From: Candidatus Rhodobacter oscarellae
Lineage (GTDB): Bacteria > Pseudomonadota > Alphaproteobacteria > Rhodobacterales > Rhodobacteraceae
Length of the DNA: 64,000 bases
NCBI RefSeq assembly: GCF_001078595.1
Contig: NZ_LFTY01000002.1
Coordinates: 3,095,773 to 3,159,772, forward strand
Direction of reading: 5' to 3'
Part shown: piece by piece, positions 38,544 through 45,817 of the stretch
How the letters are laid out: each line of letters opens with the position of its first letter
Position numbering within the stretch: position 1 is the first letter of the stretch
Translations under genes and position numbers: made by a program
The notes under the pieces: generated by a model
The model's input: the letters and a program-made list of their open reading frames with translations, nothing else
Databases searched by the model: none
What the model was told of the DNA's origin: nothing

Positions 38544-39128
38544 CTATTCAACAGGTTCAGATAGGCTTTCAATCAAATCAGATACGGACAGGATGCCACG
38601 GGCTTCGTCTTCGGTCACGCCCTCAATTGGGTTGAGCTGGTACACGCCCAGCGCGGAGGGGCCCGCGACGATCTCGACACCGGCCTCAAGCAGGAGGTCG
38701 CGGATCGCAGATTCGGGCGCGTCGGGCGCAATGGTGATCTCGAAGGCGGCCTCGGTCCCGGCAAGCTCGAACCCGCCGGTATTTGGGTCGCCGCCCTGGG
38801 TCAGGAAGACGGCCTGGCCCAGAACCACGGCCAAGAGGATCGCGGCGGCGACCTGCCACAGCACGGGGCGGCGCAAGGGCTGGGAGGCACGCGGGGCGGG
38901 CGCCTCGGCCTCGGCCTCGACATCGCGCATCAGCTTGGCCAGGCCCATCTCGCCGGGGGAGTACATCTCTTCGGCCTGCATGGTCTCGCGGATCGCCTTC
39001 AGCGCGGACAGCTCGCCTTGCAGCTCGGCGTCCTTGGCCACGGCGGCCTCGACCTCGGCGCGCTCGTCGCCGGTAAGCGTATCGTTGGCCAGGAAGGGCA
39101 GCAGGGCTTGGATATCGTCGCGGGTCAT
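38544..39128 (-). CDS. Membrane anti-sigma factor
   Basis: A 194-residue single-pass protein. The N-terminal cytoplasmic part (about 1-80, DIQALLPFLANDTLTGDERAE) resembles RskA/anti-sigma domains but lacks the HxxxCxxC zinc motif. One membrane helix lies at about 90-110 (VLWQVAAAILLAVVLGQAVF). The periplasmic domain (about 120-194) has a beta-alpha-beta pattern (AAFEITIAPDAPESAI, EIVAGPSALGVYQLNP), which could be a ferredoxin-like or I9-like fold. It overlaps the sigma gene by four bases. The peptidase gene follows directly. Confidence 0.85.
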   Translation of the reverse strand: MTRDDIQALLPFLANDTLTGDERAEVEAAVAKDAELQGELSALKAIRETMQAEEMYSPGEMGLAKLMRDVEAEAEAPAPRASQPLRRPVLWQVAAAILLAVVLGQAVFLTQGGDPNTGGFELAGTEAAFEITIAPDAPESAIRDLLLEAGVEIVAGPSALGVYQLNPIEGVTEDEARGILSVSDLIESLSEPVE

Positions 39129-39676
39129 GCCATCGCCCCCCGCTGCACGAGGCCCTGCAAGCAGCGCATCAAGAGCTTCTTGGCGTGGAACACGCGGGTC
39201 TTGATGGTGCCCTCGGGCACGCCCGCGGCCTCGGCGATCTCGCCATAGGTCATGTCCTCGTAGAAGGCCATGCTGATCGCGGCCTTGTGGTCGTCCTTGA
39301 GCTGGCCCACGCAGTGGCGCACATGCTGGGCCTCTTGGCCCGCGGTCAGGCAGGCCTCGGCGTCCGGGCTGTCATCAATCTGCTCTGGTATGTCATCGGT
39401 CACGCTGACCCGACCGCGCTTGCGGTGCTGGTCGATGACCTTGCGATAGGCGATGCCAAATATCCAGGTCTTCACTTTCGATCTCCCTTCGAAACGTCCG
39501 GCGGATCGCCAGATTTCCATGAACACGTCATGAAGTACGTCGGAGGACTCGAAGGGATCGTTCAATCTTGAGACGATGAATCGGTAGACCGGCTTCTCCA
39601 GCGCCTTGTAAAGCGCGGCAAGCGCCTGCTTGTCGCCATGGGCGATCTGGGTGAGATGCTGCGCGTGTGGGTCCAC
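39125..39676 (-). CDS. ECF-type RNA polymerase sigma factor
   Basis: A 183-residue group-IV sigma factor. Region 2 covers about 24-90 (SSDVLHDVFMEIWRSAGRFEGRSKVKTWIFGIAYRKVIDQHR, with the key blocks DVLHDVF and TWIFGIA). Region 4 covers about 120-175, with a helix-turn-helix (MTYGEIAEAAGVPEGTIKTR). The start is GTG at 39674-39676. It is translationally coupled to its anti-sigma partner. A possible autoregulated promoter with GGAATT-N16-GTAGAA lies upstream on the minus strand but is weak. Confidence 0.93.
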   Translation of the reverse strand: MDPHAQHLTQIAHGDKQALAALYKALEKPVYRFIVSRLNDPFESSDVLHDVFMEIWRSAGRFEGRSKVKTWIFGIAYRKVIDQHRKRGRVSVTDDIPEQIDDSPDAEACLTAGQEAQHVRHCVGQLKDDHKAAISMAFYEDMTYGEIAEAAGVPEGTIKTRVFHAKKLLMRCLQGLVQRGAMA

Positions 39677-39788
39677 GAAAGATGCGCCCTCGGCTGGGAA
39701 ATCAAATGTCCAATTCCCTAACCGCTACCGCAAATCACCGCGGAATTCTACAGCGCTCGGGGTCGCGAATTCCTGACCCCGTCGCCAT

Positions 39789-40391
39789 TTAAACGAATGT
39801 CACGCCCGCGCCGGTCATCAGATCGCGCGCGGCGGCCAGCGAGCCGTGCATGTCAATCGCCCGGCAAAGGTTCGGGTCCACCAGCACGGTAAAGCCCAGC
39901 CTGGCGGCATCAACGGCAGAGTAGTTCACGCAGAAATCCGTCGCCAGGCCAACCATGGTGAGCGTGTCGATCCCGCGGGTGCGCAGGTAGCCCTCTAGCC
40001 CCGTCGGCGTCGCGTGATCATTCTCAAAAAACGCCGAATAGCTGTCGATGGCCGGGTTGTAGCCCTTGCGGATCACCATGTCGGCGCGGTCGGTGTTCAG
40101 ATCGGGGTGAAAGGCGGCGCCCTCGCTGCCCTGGATGCAATGGTCCGGCCACAGCACCTGCGGGCCATAGGGCATCTCGGTCATCGAAAACGGCTCTGCC
40201 CCGTGCGAACTGGCAAAAGAGCTGTGCCCCGCGGGGTGCCAATCCTGGGTCAGGATCACCGCGGGAAATTCCTGCATCAGGTGGTTGATGCCCGGCACGA
40301 TCTGGTCGCCCTCGCCTACGGCCAGAGCGCCGCCGGGGCAGAAATCACTCTGCAGGTCGATGACGATCAGGGCTTGGTTGGCTGCGCGCAT
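39789..40391 (-). CDS. pncA: Nicotinamidase PncA
   Basis: A 200-residue isochorismatase-fold amidase that converts nicotinamide to nicotinate for NAD salvage. The catalytic triad is Asp in VIDLQSDFCPGG, Lys in MVIRKGYNP and Cys in GLATDFCVNYSA. Metal ligands are in TQDWHPAGHSSF, including the Asp and two His. CGGAGC precedes the ATG. It is 18 bases downstream of a DUF4166 gene and probably cotranscribed with it. Confidence 0.95.
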   Translation of the reverse strand: MRAANQALIVIDLQSDFCPGGALAVGEGDQIVPGINHLMQEFPAVILTQDWHPAGHSSFASSHGAEPFSMTEMPYGPQVLWPDHCIQGSEGAAFHPDLNTDRADMVIRKGYNPAIDSYSAFFENDHATPTGLEGYLRTRGIDTLTMVGLATDFCVNYSAVDAARLGFTVLVDPNLCRAIDMHGSLAAARDLMTGAGVTFV

Positions 40392-40409
40392 GTCGGGCTC
40401 CGTCTTGGC

Positions 40410-41027
40410 TTACGGTCCGAGTGTATCGCCCGCGGCGCGGGTCAGCCAGCCCCGGTAACGCACCAGCCGCCCCAGAAGCGGCAGCCGCACATCGACATGG
40501 AAGCGAAAGCGCCCGTCATGTCCGGTCTCGTAGCTCTCGCCGCCGGGCAGCAGGAACCGTGGCATCGGCAGGCCCATAAGGCGCCAATGGCGAGGGGCCA
40601 GCCGCAGGCGGTCGCCCTCCACCACAAGCGCGAGCGACACGGTGAGCTTGCCAAACCGCTCGACCAACAGATGCGCGTCGCGCCCGGTCCCGCGGCTTTG
40701 ATGGGTCACCATAACCTCGCCGTCAAAGTCGCGCGTCCAGGTCTCGCGCGGGCCCTTGGCGTTGAAGTGAACGGCAAGCGGCGTGGTGCCGGACCGGGTG
40801 GGAAAGCCCAGGATGCGGGCGATGAGGCGGTGCAGGATGGTCGCGCCGCCGGTGACCTCGGCCTCACCCTGCCAGACACGGGTGCCGGTCTCGCCATGCA
40901 GCTTCTGCACCTCGGCGGGCAGGTCAGCATATGCGGTGCCAAGCAGCGCTTGGTAGAGCGTTCCGGCGGGCTCTGCGGCATGCGTTTCCGGGCACCCGTC
41001 GACGACGCCAAAGATGCGTTTTCCCAT
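40410..41027 (-). CDS. DUF4166 domain protein
   Basis: A 205-residue cytoplasmic protein matching DUF4166 (LYQALLGTAYADLPAEVQKLH, TPLAVHFNAKGPRETWTRDF, RFRFHVDVRLPLLGRLVRYRGWL). The family often accompanies saccharopine-dehydrogenase-like or oxidoreductase proteins but has no known activity. ATG at 41025-41027 is seven bases from AGGAGG; a GTG directly before it is possible. It is upstream of pncA in the same unit and divergent from the Hsp70-like gene. Confidence 0.78.
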   Translation of the reverse strand: MGKRIFGVVDGCPETHAAEPAGTLYQALLGTAYADLPAEVQKLHGETGTRVWQGEAEVTGGATILHRLIARILGFPTRSGTTPLAVHFNAKGPRETWTRDFDGEVMVTHQSRGTGRDAHLLVERFGKLTVSLALVVEGDRLRLAPRHWRLMGLPMPRFLLPGGESYETGHDGRFRFHVDVRLPLLGRLVRYRGWLTRAAGDTLGP

Positions 41028-41156
41028 CACCGACCTCCTGTTTCATAGATCGGCACGCGGGCCGCCATTCTCAACGAGGCATTCTGCCTCAACCCCCTGT
41101 TGACCCGCGCGCGGCGATCCCATATACGCCGCCTCCTTCCAAATGACAGGTGTCCC

Positions 41157-42380
41157 ATGGCACGGCTTGCGATTGACTTCGGCACGTCGAACACGGCTGC
41201 GGCGCTGCCCGATGGGCGGATTGTGCCGCTAGAGCCCGGTGCGTCCACCATGCCCACCGCGCTGTTCTTCGATCCCTACAGCAAAGAGGTGCTGTTCGGC
41301 AGCGCGGCGGTGGCAGCTCTGATTGAGGGGCGCGAGGGGCGGTTCCTGCGGGCGCTGAAATCGGTGTTGGGCAACCCCTTGCTGCGAGAGAGCCGGGTCC
41401 TGGGCGGCGCGCGCACGACGCTCTTGGACGTGGTGGCGCGGTTTCTGACGCGCGCGAAAGAGCAGTCTGAGGCCGCGTTAGGGTCGAAAATCTCCAAGGT
41501 CGTCTCGGGCCGCCCGGTTCGGTTCCACAGCAAGGACGCGGCGCGCAACGCCCAGGCCGCGGTGGACCTTGAGGAGGCCTATCACCGCGCGGGGTTCACC
41601 GATGTGGCGTTCCTGCCCGAACCGGAGGCCGCGGCGCTGGCCTGCGGGGGCGTGGCCGAGGGCCATGGCCTGGTGGTGGACATCGGCGGCGGCACCTCGG
41701 ATTACTCGGTGTTCCGCGGCCAGGGCGACGGCATAGAGGTGATCGCGAATTACGGCATCCGGTTGGGCGGCACGGATTTCGACCGGCTCTTGAACATCGA
41801 CCGGGTGATGCCGCAGCTGGGGCTGGGTTCGATGATCCGCAACGAGATGGGCGCGGGCCAGAACGAGGCGCCGCGCGCGCTGTTTCGTGACCTGGCGACC
41901 TGGGAGAAGATCCCCTTCCAATACACGCCGCAGACCCTGCGCGATGTAAAGCACATGGCCCGGCTGGCGGTGGATCCCGGCCCGTGGGAGCGCCTGGTGA
42001 CCGTGCTGGAGATGGAGCTGGCCCATGATATCGCCCACGCGGTGGAGGCGGCAAAGATCGATGCGAATGGCGGGGACGCGTCGGGGATCGATGTGGGGTT
42101 CCTGCGCAAGGGCGCGCGGTTCCCGCTGGACGCGGGCGATGTGATGCGCGTGCTGGCGGATCCGGCGGCAGAGATCGCGGAGGCGGCAAAACAGGCTCTA
42201 ACAAGCGCAAAAATGACCCCGAGCGACATCACCCGCGTGGTGATGGTGGGTGGGTCCAGCCTGATGCAGGGGGTCGAGAACGCGGTGCGCGCCGTCTTCC
42301 CAGATGCCGAGATTGACCGCTCTGACGCGTTCACCGCGATTGTGGATGGGCTTGCCATCGCCGCCGCTCGGATGGATTAA
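41157..42380 (+). CDS. Hsp70-like ATPase domain protein (YegD-like)
   Basis: A 407-residue protein that is essentially only an Hsp70/actin-fold ATPase: phosphate-1 ARLAIDFGTSNTAAAL, phosphate-2 LVVDIGGGTSDYSVFRG and adenosine motif RVVMVGGSSLMQGVENAV. It lacks the substrate-binding domain of DnaK. Such YegD-type proteins have unknown clients. ATG at 41157 has AGGTG upstream; 41100 would add untypical basic residues. It is followed after 40 bases by trhO. Confidence 0.88.
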   Translation: MARLAIDFGTSNTAAALPDGRIVPLEPGASTMPTALFFDPYSKEVLFGSAAVAALIEGREGRFLRALKSVLGNPLLRESRVLGGARTTLLDVVARFLTRAKEQSEAALGSKISKVVSGRPVRFHSKDAARNAQAAVDLEEAYHRAGFTDVAFLPEPEAAALACGGVAEGHGLVVDIGGGTSDYSVFRGQGDGIEVIANYGIRLGGTDFDRLLNIDRVMPQLGLGSMIRNEMGAGQNEAPRALFRDLATWEKIPFQYTPQTLRDVKHMARLAVDPGPWERLVTVLEMELAHDIAHAVEAAKIDANGGDASGIDVGFLRKGARFPLDAGDVMRVLADPAAEIAEAAKQALTSAKMTPSDITRVVMVGGSSLMQGVENAVRAVFPDAEIDRSDAFTAIVDGLAIAAARMD

Positions 42381-42420
42381 GGCATTTCATATGTCCTACC
42401 GCTTCGCTACTTGAGGACCG

Positions 42421-43311
42421 ATGTTTGTAGTCGCCGCGCTCTATCACTTCACACCATTTGAGGACCCGGACGGGCTGCGCCCCGGGCTGCGGGAGGCCTG
42501 CGACCAGGGCGGGGTGAAAGGCTCTCTCTTGATCGCGCGCGAGGGGATCAACGGCACCATCGCCGGGCCGCGCGCTGGCGTGGACGCGGCGCTGGCGCAT
42601 ATCCGCGCGCTGCCGGGCTGCGCCGATCTGGAGTGCAAGGAAAGCCACGCGGATCAGATGCCCTTCCGCAAGATGAAGGTGCGGCTCAAGCGCGAGATCG
42701 TCACCATGGGGCAGCCGGATGTGGACCCGCGCGCCGCGGTCGGGCGCTACGTGCAGCCCGCCGATTGGAACGCGCTCATCAAGGCGCCGGACGTGGCGGT
42801 GATCGACACGCGCAACGATTACGAGGTCGCCATCGGCACCTTCGACGGCGCCGTGGACCCGCAGACCAAGAGCTTTGGCGAGTTCCCCGCCTGGTGGCAA
42901 CAGAACAAGGCGCAATTCGAGGGCAAGCGCATCGCGATGTTCTGCACCGGCGGCATCCGCTGCGAGAAGTCGACGAACTACCTGATCGGGCAGGGGGTGG
43001 AGGAGGTGTTCCACCTCAAGGGCGGGATCCTGAAGTACCTCGAGGAGGTCCCGCAGCAGGACAGCGCCTGGCAGGGCGAATGCTATGTGTTCGACGGGCG
43101 CGTCAGCGTGGGGCACGGGCTGGCGCAGGGCAGCTATGGGCAGTGCCACGCCTGCGGGCGGCCCGTGTCAGACGAGGATCGCGCGGCGGACGCCTTTGAA
43201 GAAGGCGTGAGCTGCGCCGCCTGCATCGGGGAATACAGCGATTCGGATCGCGACAGGTTTCGCGAGCGTCAGCGGCAGCTCAGGCTGGCGAAGGGCCGGG
43301 ATTCGGTCTGA
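42421..43311 (+). CDS. trhO: tRNA uridine(34) hydroxylase TrhO (rhodanese family)
   Basis: A 296-residue YceA/TrhO-type rhodanese. N-terminal domain about 1-100 (LLIAREGINGTIAGP, DQMPFRKMKVRLKREIV). Rhodanese domain about 115-220, with the active Cys in MFCTGGIRCEKSTNYL. A C-terminal zinc-like block has CHACGRPV and GVSCAACIGEY. It makes 5-hydroxyuridine at tRNA position 34, the precursor of mo5U/cmo5U. GAGGA precedes the ATG. Normal length for the family. Confidence 0.94.
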   Translation: MFVVAALYHFTPFEDPDGLRPGLREACDQGGVKGSLLIAREGINGTIAGPRAGVDAALAHIRALPGCADLECKESHADQMPFRKMKVRLKREIVTMGQPDVDPRAAVGRYVQPADWNALIKAPDVAVIDTRNDYEVAIGTFDGAVDPQTKSFGEFPAWWQQNKAQFEGKRIAMFCTGGIRCEKSTNYLIGQGVEEVFHLKGGILKYLEEVPQQDSAWQGECYVFDGRVSVGHGLAQGSYGQCHACGRPVSDEDRAADAFEEGVSCAACIGEYSDSDRDRFRERQRQLRLAKGRDSV

Positions 43312-43665
43312 TTTTGACCGCTATCGGATGACCGAAGCCGCAGTTTCTAGCGCGGCAACACTCTCAACTTAAATGCGTAGGATCGCGGGGCGAAGGCACC
43401 GCCGCCCGCCGCCCGTCAGGGGCGGCGCGCCGTAAGCTACTGAAAAGAAGTGGCCCGGGCGCGCGTCGTATGAGCGCCCCAAAAGGTTCATGACATCCAA
43501 TGACAGGCGCGCGGTCAGCGCATAGCGATCCGGTGCTTTTGTGTGACATCGCCGGTCGGGGCCATGTTCGGGTCATCGGCAACACGCCGCACGGCATCCC
43601 CGCCAAACACCTGAACCTGAAACACACGAACCCAACCAAACCATACACATACCGGAGATTTCAAA
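43312..43665. other. 354-base region upstream of the curli-like genes
   Basis: No convincing gene. It presumably holds the promoter of the curlin cluster. GC-rich inverted patches near 43400-43440 could end trhO transcription, but no U-tract was seen. Confidence 0.45.
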
Positions 43666-44097
43666 ATGACCTTCAAGACCCTGACCCTTTCCGCCCTGAC
43701 CGCTTTGACCCTGGGCGCGGCCCCCGTATTGGCCGGCGGCAACACCGCCAATGTCGTGCAGAGCGGCTGGCTTAATGGCATCGGCGGCGGCCAGGCCGGC
43801 GATTTTAACCACATGGAGCTTTATCAGCTGGGCCTTGGCAACAACATCTTTGCCACGCAGGACGGTTCCGACAACGTCTCGGCGCATGGCCAGACCGGCG
43901 TGAACAACGACGTGGTCTCGAGCCAGGCGGGTTGGAACAACCTGAACGCCACGGGTCAGTTCGGAACGAATAACACGGTCGACATGAACACCACCGGCGG
44001 CGCCAACACCAATGTCGTGCTGCAATATGGCGACGGCAACTCGGCGTCCACGGATGTGCAGGGCTTCGGCAATAGCTCGGTGATCGTGCAGTACTAA
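43666..44097 (+). CDS. csgA: Curlin repeat protein, CsgA-like amyloid subunit
   Basis: A 143-residue secreted protein. The signal peptide (about 1-23) ends LAG. The mature part consists of about seven to eight curlin-type repeats with the Gln-x-Gly-x-x-Asn core: VVQSGWLN, LYQLGLGNN, ATQDGSDN, GQTGVNN, SQAGWNN, GQFGTNN, LQYGDGN. It ends VQY. Such proteins polymerise into extracellular cross-beta fibres for biofilm and surface attachment. CCGGAG precedes the ATG. First gene of a three-gene cluster; the secretion genes csgG, csgE and csgF are not in this window. Confidence 0.82.
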   Translation: MTFKTLTLSALTALTLGAAPVLAGGNTANVVQSGWLNGIGGGQAGDFNHMELYQLGLGNNIFATQDGSDNVSAHGQTGVNNDVVSSQAGWNNLNATGQFGTNNTVDMNTTGGANTNVVLQYGDGNSASTDVQGFGNSSVIVQY

Positions 44098-44115
44098 TCG
44101 CAACCCAACGCCAAG

Positions 44116-44171
44116 GCGCGCCCGGGCGGGGCCTCTCCCTCCCACATGTCACGCCCCGACCCGGGCCGCGC
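44116..44171 (+). other. Large GC-rich stem between csgA and csgH genes
   Basis: gcgcgcccgggcgggg (44116-44131) pairs with ccccgacccgggccgcgc (44154-44171) with two single-base bulges and a 22-base loop. There is no U-tract. It is likely a 3' stabiliser or partial terminator giving more csgA mRNA than csgH mRNA. Confidence 0.65.
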
Positions 44172-44198
44172 ATATCTAGACAAACCGGAGACAGACCC

Positions 44199-44582
44199 AT
44201 GGCCAAGACTTTCGCATTTCTCCCCCTCGCCGCCGCTGCGGCCGCGGTCTTTGTGGCCACCGGCGGTACTCAGGCGCATCACGTCGATGATCTGCCACTG
44301 ACCTGCGAGATCGCGGTGACCGACGGCGCTTTTGGCCCGCAATATCAGGGCTTGGTGCACGCCACTGAAACGGTGCACGGAAGCTACGAGATGCAGTTCG
44401 CCAAGCATGGCGCCAACACTGCCAACGTTACCCAATCCGGCAACTTCTCGGTGCGCGCCGGTGACACTGCAGTGCTGGGCCAAGCCAGCATGGGCCGCCG
44501 CGCCGAGGTAGAGGCCACGCTGACCCTGCGCTTTGATGGCATCAAGATGATCTGCGCCACCGACCCCCAATTCGACCTCTGA
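44199..44582 (+). CDS. csgH: CsgH-like curli assembly inhibitor/chaperone
   Basis: A 127-residue exported protein with signal peptide (about 1-26, ending TQA). The mature domain has two cysteines (LTCEIAV and MICATD) that could form a disulfide, and a beta-rich pattern (GSYEMQFAKHG, VEATLTLRFDG). Alphaproteobacterial CsgH keeps CsgA from forming amyloid in the periplasm, replacing CsgC. A short curlin-like stretch, TANVTQSGNFSVRAG, is embedded within it. Position between two curlin genes supports the call. GGAGAC precedes the ATG. Confidence 0.78.
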   Translation: MAKTFAFLPLAAAAAAVFVATGGTQAHHVDDLPLTCEIAVTDGAFGPQYQGLVHATETVHGSYEMQFAKHGANTANVTQSGNFSVRAGDTAVLGQASMGRRAEVEATLTLRFDGIKMICATDPQFDL

Positions 44583-44612
44583 TCCCAACCCAATTCATAA
44601 GGAACCTGACCC

Positions 44613-45017
44613 ATGAAAAAGACATTGCACAAAACACTTACTGCCCTGACCCTGGCCGCCGCGACAGCACTTGCCGCCCCTGCCACCGCCGGCGGCTCGA
44701 TCAACTTCGTGATCGACGCCAAGAACCCCGACGAGGCGCAGGCGATCCGCACCGGCCTGGTGATCTATCAGATTTTCAACGACATTCAGACCGACGGCCA
44801 TGTCAGCCAGAACGGCATCGGCAACGCTGCGGCTCTGCTGCAGGGCGGCGGTGGGAACATCGGCATCATCCACCAGGATGGCAACGGCCACGACGCCAGC
44901 CTCAGCCAGACCGGCGGCGGCAATAGCTGCGGCGTGTTCCAGTTCGGCAACAACGCGTCGAGCCATGTGAGCCAGACCGGTGGCGAGGCCTGCATCGTGA
45001 TCGGCGCAGGTTTCTAA
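44613..45017 (+). CDS. Second curlin repeat protein (CsgB-like)
   Basis: A 134-residue secreted protein. The signal peptide (about 1-26) ends PATAG. A non-repeat stretch (about 27-65, SINFVIDAKNPDEAQ) precedes about four or five curlin repeats (HVSQNGIGN, LLQGGGGN, IHQDGNGH, LSQTGGGN, FQFGNNAS, VSQTGGE). Two cysteines, NSCGV and EACIV, are unusual for curlins. Order and non-repeat part suggest the minor or nucleating subunit, but a second major subunit is possible. It is followed by a strong terminator. Confidence 0.75.
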   Translation: MKKTLHKTLTALTLAAATALAAPATAGGSINFVIDAKNPDEAQAIRTGLVIYQIFNDIQTDGHVSQNGIGNAAALLQGGGGNIGIIHQDGNGHDASLSQTGGGNSCGVFQFGNNASSHVSQTGGEACIVIGAGF

Positions 45018-45074
45018 GGCCCAATCGCGACCAGGGCCGCGGGTCTCCTCCCTCCCTTCACGGCCCGCATTGCG

Positions 45075-45104
45075 CCCCGTCGGACACAGTCCGGCGGGGG
45101 TTTT
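45075..45104 (+). terminator. Intrinsic terminator of the curli-like cluster
   Basis: ccccgtcggac (45075-45085) pairs with gtccggcgggg (45089-45099) with one G-T wobble, loop aca, followed by gttttc. It stands 57 bases after the last curlin stop. Confidence 0.85.
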
Positions 45105-45107
45105 CTG

Positions 45108-45516
45108 TTGCGGCCCGGCGATGGGCTTTGGCCGCGCGAGGCGGTCTATACCGTCTGCGAGAATGCGGTGAAGACGCCGCGCTTTGCGTCGCCGTTCTTG
45201 GCGGCGGCGCATGTCAGAGCGGTTGGGCCCGGCGTGGCGCTCTGTTGGCAACAAATTCCTGGCCAAGGCGATCCGCGCCAACCCGTCGTGAGAGCGGGAG
45301 ATTTTCCCGTCCCACTTCTTTATCCCAACCCACAAACAAGATGCCCGCTACGAGGGCGCGGGTCCCGTCTATTGCGAGCAGCATTGGGGGTCGACCTTTG
45401 GGCTTTACCCGGATCCGCCCGCGGGGACGGATGTCGAGGCACTGCGGGCAGAGCATATCGCGCTGCTGGAGGCGCGTTTGCGTGGCGATGCGGTGCACCA
45501 GGTGCGGGCCGCCTGA
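45108..45516 (+). pseudogene. Decayed gene remnant, possibly a glycosyltransferase C-terminal part
   Basis: Coding-like sequence in two frames. Frame one (from about 45135) reads EAVYTVCENAVKTPRFASPF. Then, shifted by one base from about 45211, come SERLGPAWRSVGNKFLAKAIRANPS, an in-frame TGA at 45289-45291 and EREIFPSHFFIPTHKQDARYEG ... GPVYCEQHWGSTFGLYP, ending at 45514-45516. One frameshift, one stop and no proper start indicate a pseudogene. The FPSHFFIPTH...YCEQHWGST block recalls the ends of sugar-binding (DXD) glycosyltransferases; that assignment is tentative. Confidence 0.5.
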
Positions 45517-45817
45517 GGCTGGGCGATCAAAATTTCAGTGTTTGGGTGAAACTTAAGCTTTTATTAGCGCGATTGGCCGAACACTGAAATTGGGAGGGTG
45601 CGCAGCACTTACCCCAAAAAGCGAATCATTGGTGCCGCGCAAAAACGCTTGACGCAAAGCGCTTCTGAACCGAGCATCAATCCAAGGCTCCCAGATCGGG
45701 CAATCCGGCGGGGGCCGGGCAGCACATACAGGCGAGGGCAAAAGCAGCCGCTTTTTTGCTTCCGATCGAGTAGGGCGCGACACGCGCTTGGTTTATACTC
45801 GATTGGAGGAGAGAAAT
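45517..45817. other. Intergenic region before the EF-G-like gene
   Basis: Contains the 61-bp inverted-repeat element, an AT-rich gcaaaagcagccgcttttttgc hairpin (about 45738-45759) and TTTATACT (45791-45798) that could be a -10 box about 20 bases before the EF-G-like start. No gene is supported. Confidence 0.4.
45531..45591. repeat. 61-bp element bounded by 12-bp perfect inverted repeats
   Basis: aatttcagtgtt (45531-45542) and aacactgaaatt (45580-45591) are perfect inverted repeats. The internal part is AT-richer than its surroundings. No target-site duplication is evident. It directly follows the pseudogene remnant. It may be a minimal MITE-like element or a long-loop hairpin. Confidence 0.65.

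Noticed and set aside
37117-39788. Shared ECF promoter upstream of the sigma gene and of the four-Cys gene
   Set aside because: A GGAATT-type box is visible upstream of the sigma gene, but no matching pair was found before the four-Cys gene, so a common promoter motif is not supported.
41157-42380. Truncated dnaK pseudogene
   Set aside because: The ATPase motifs are intact and the length fits YegD-like proteins that naturally lack a substrate-binding domain.
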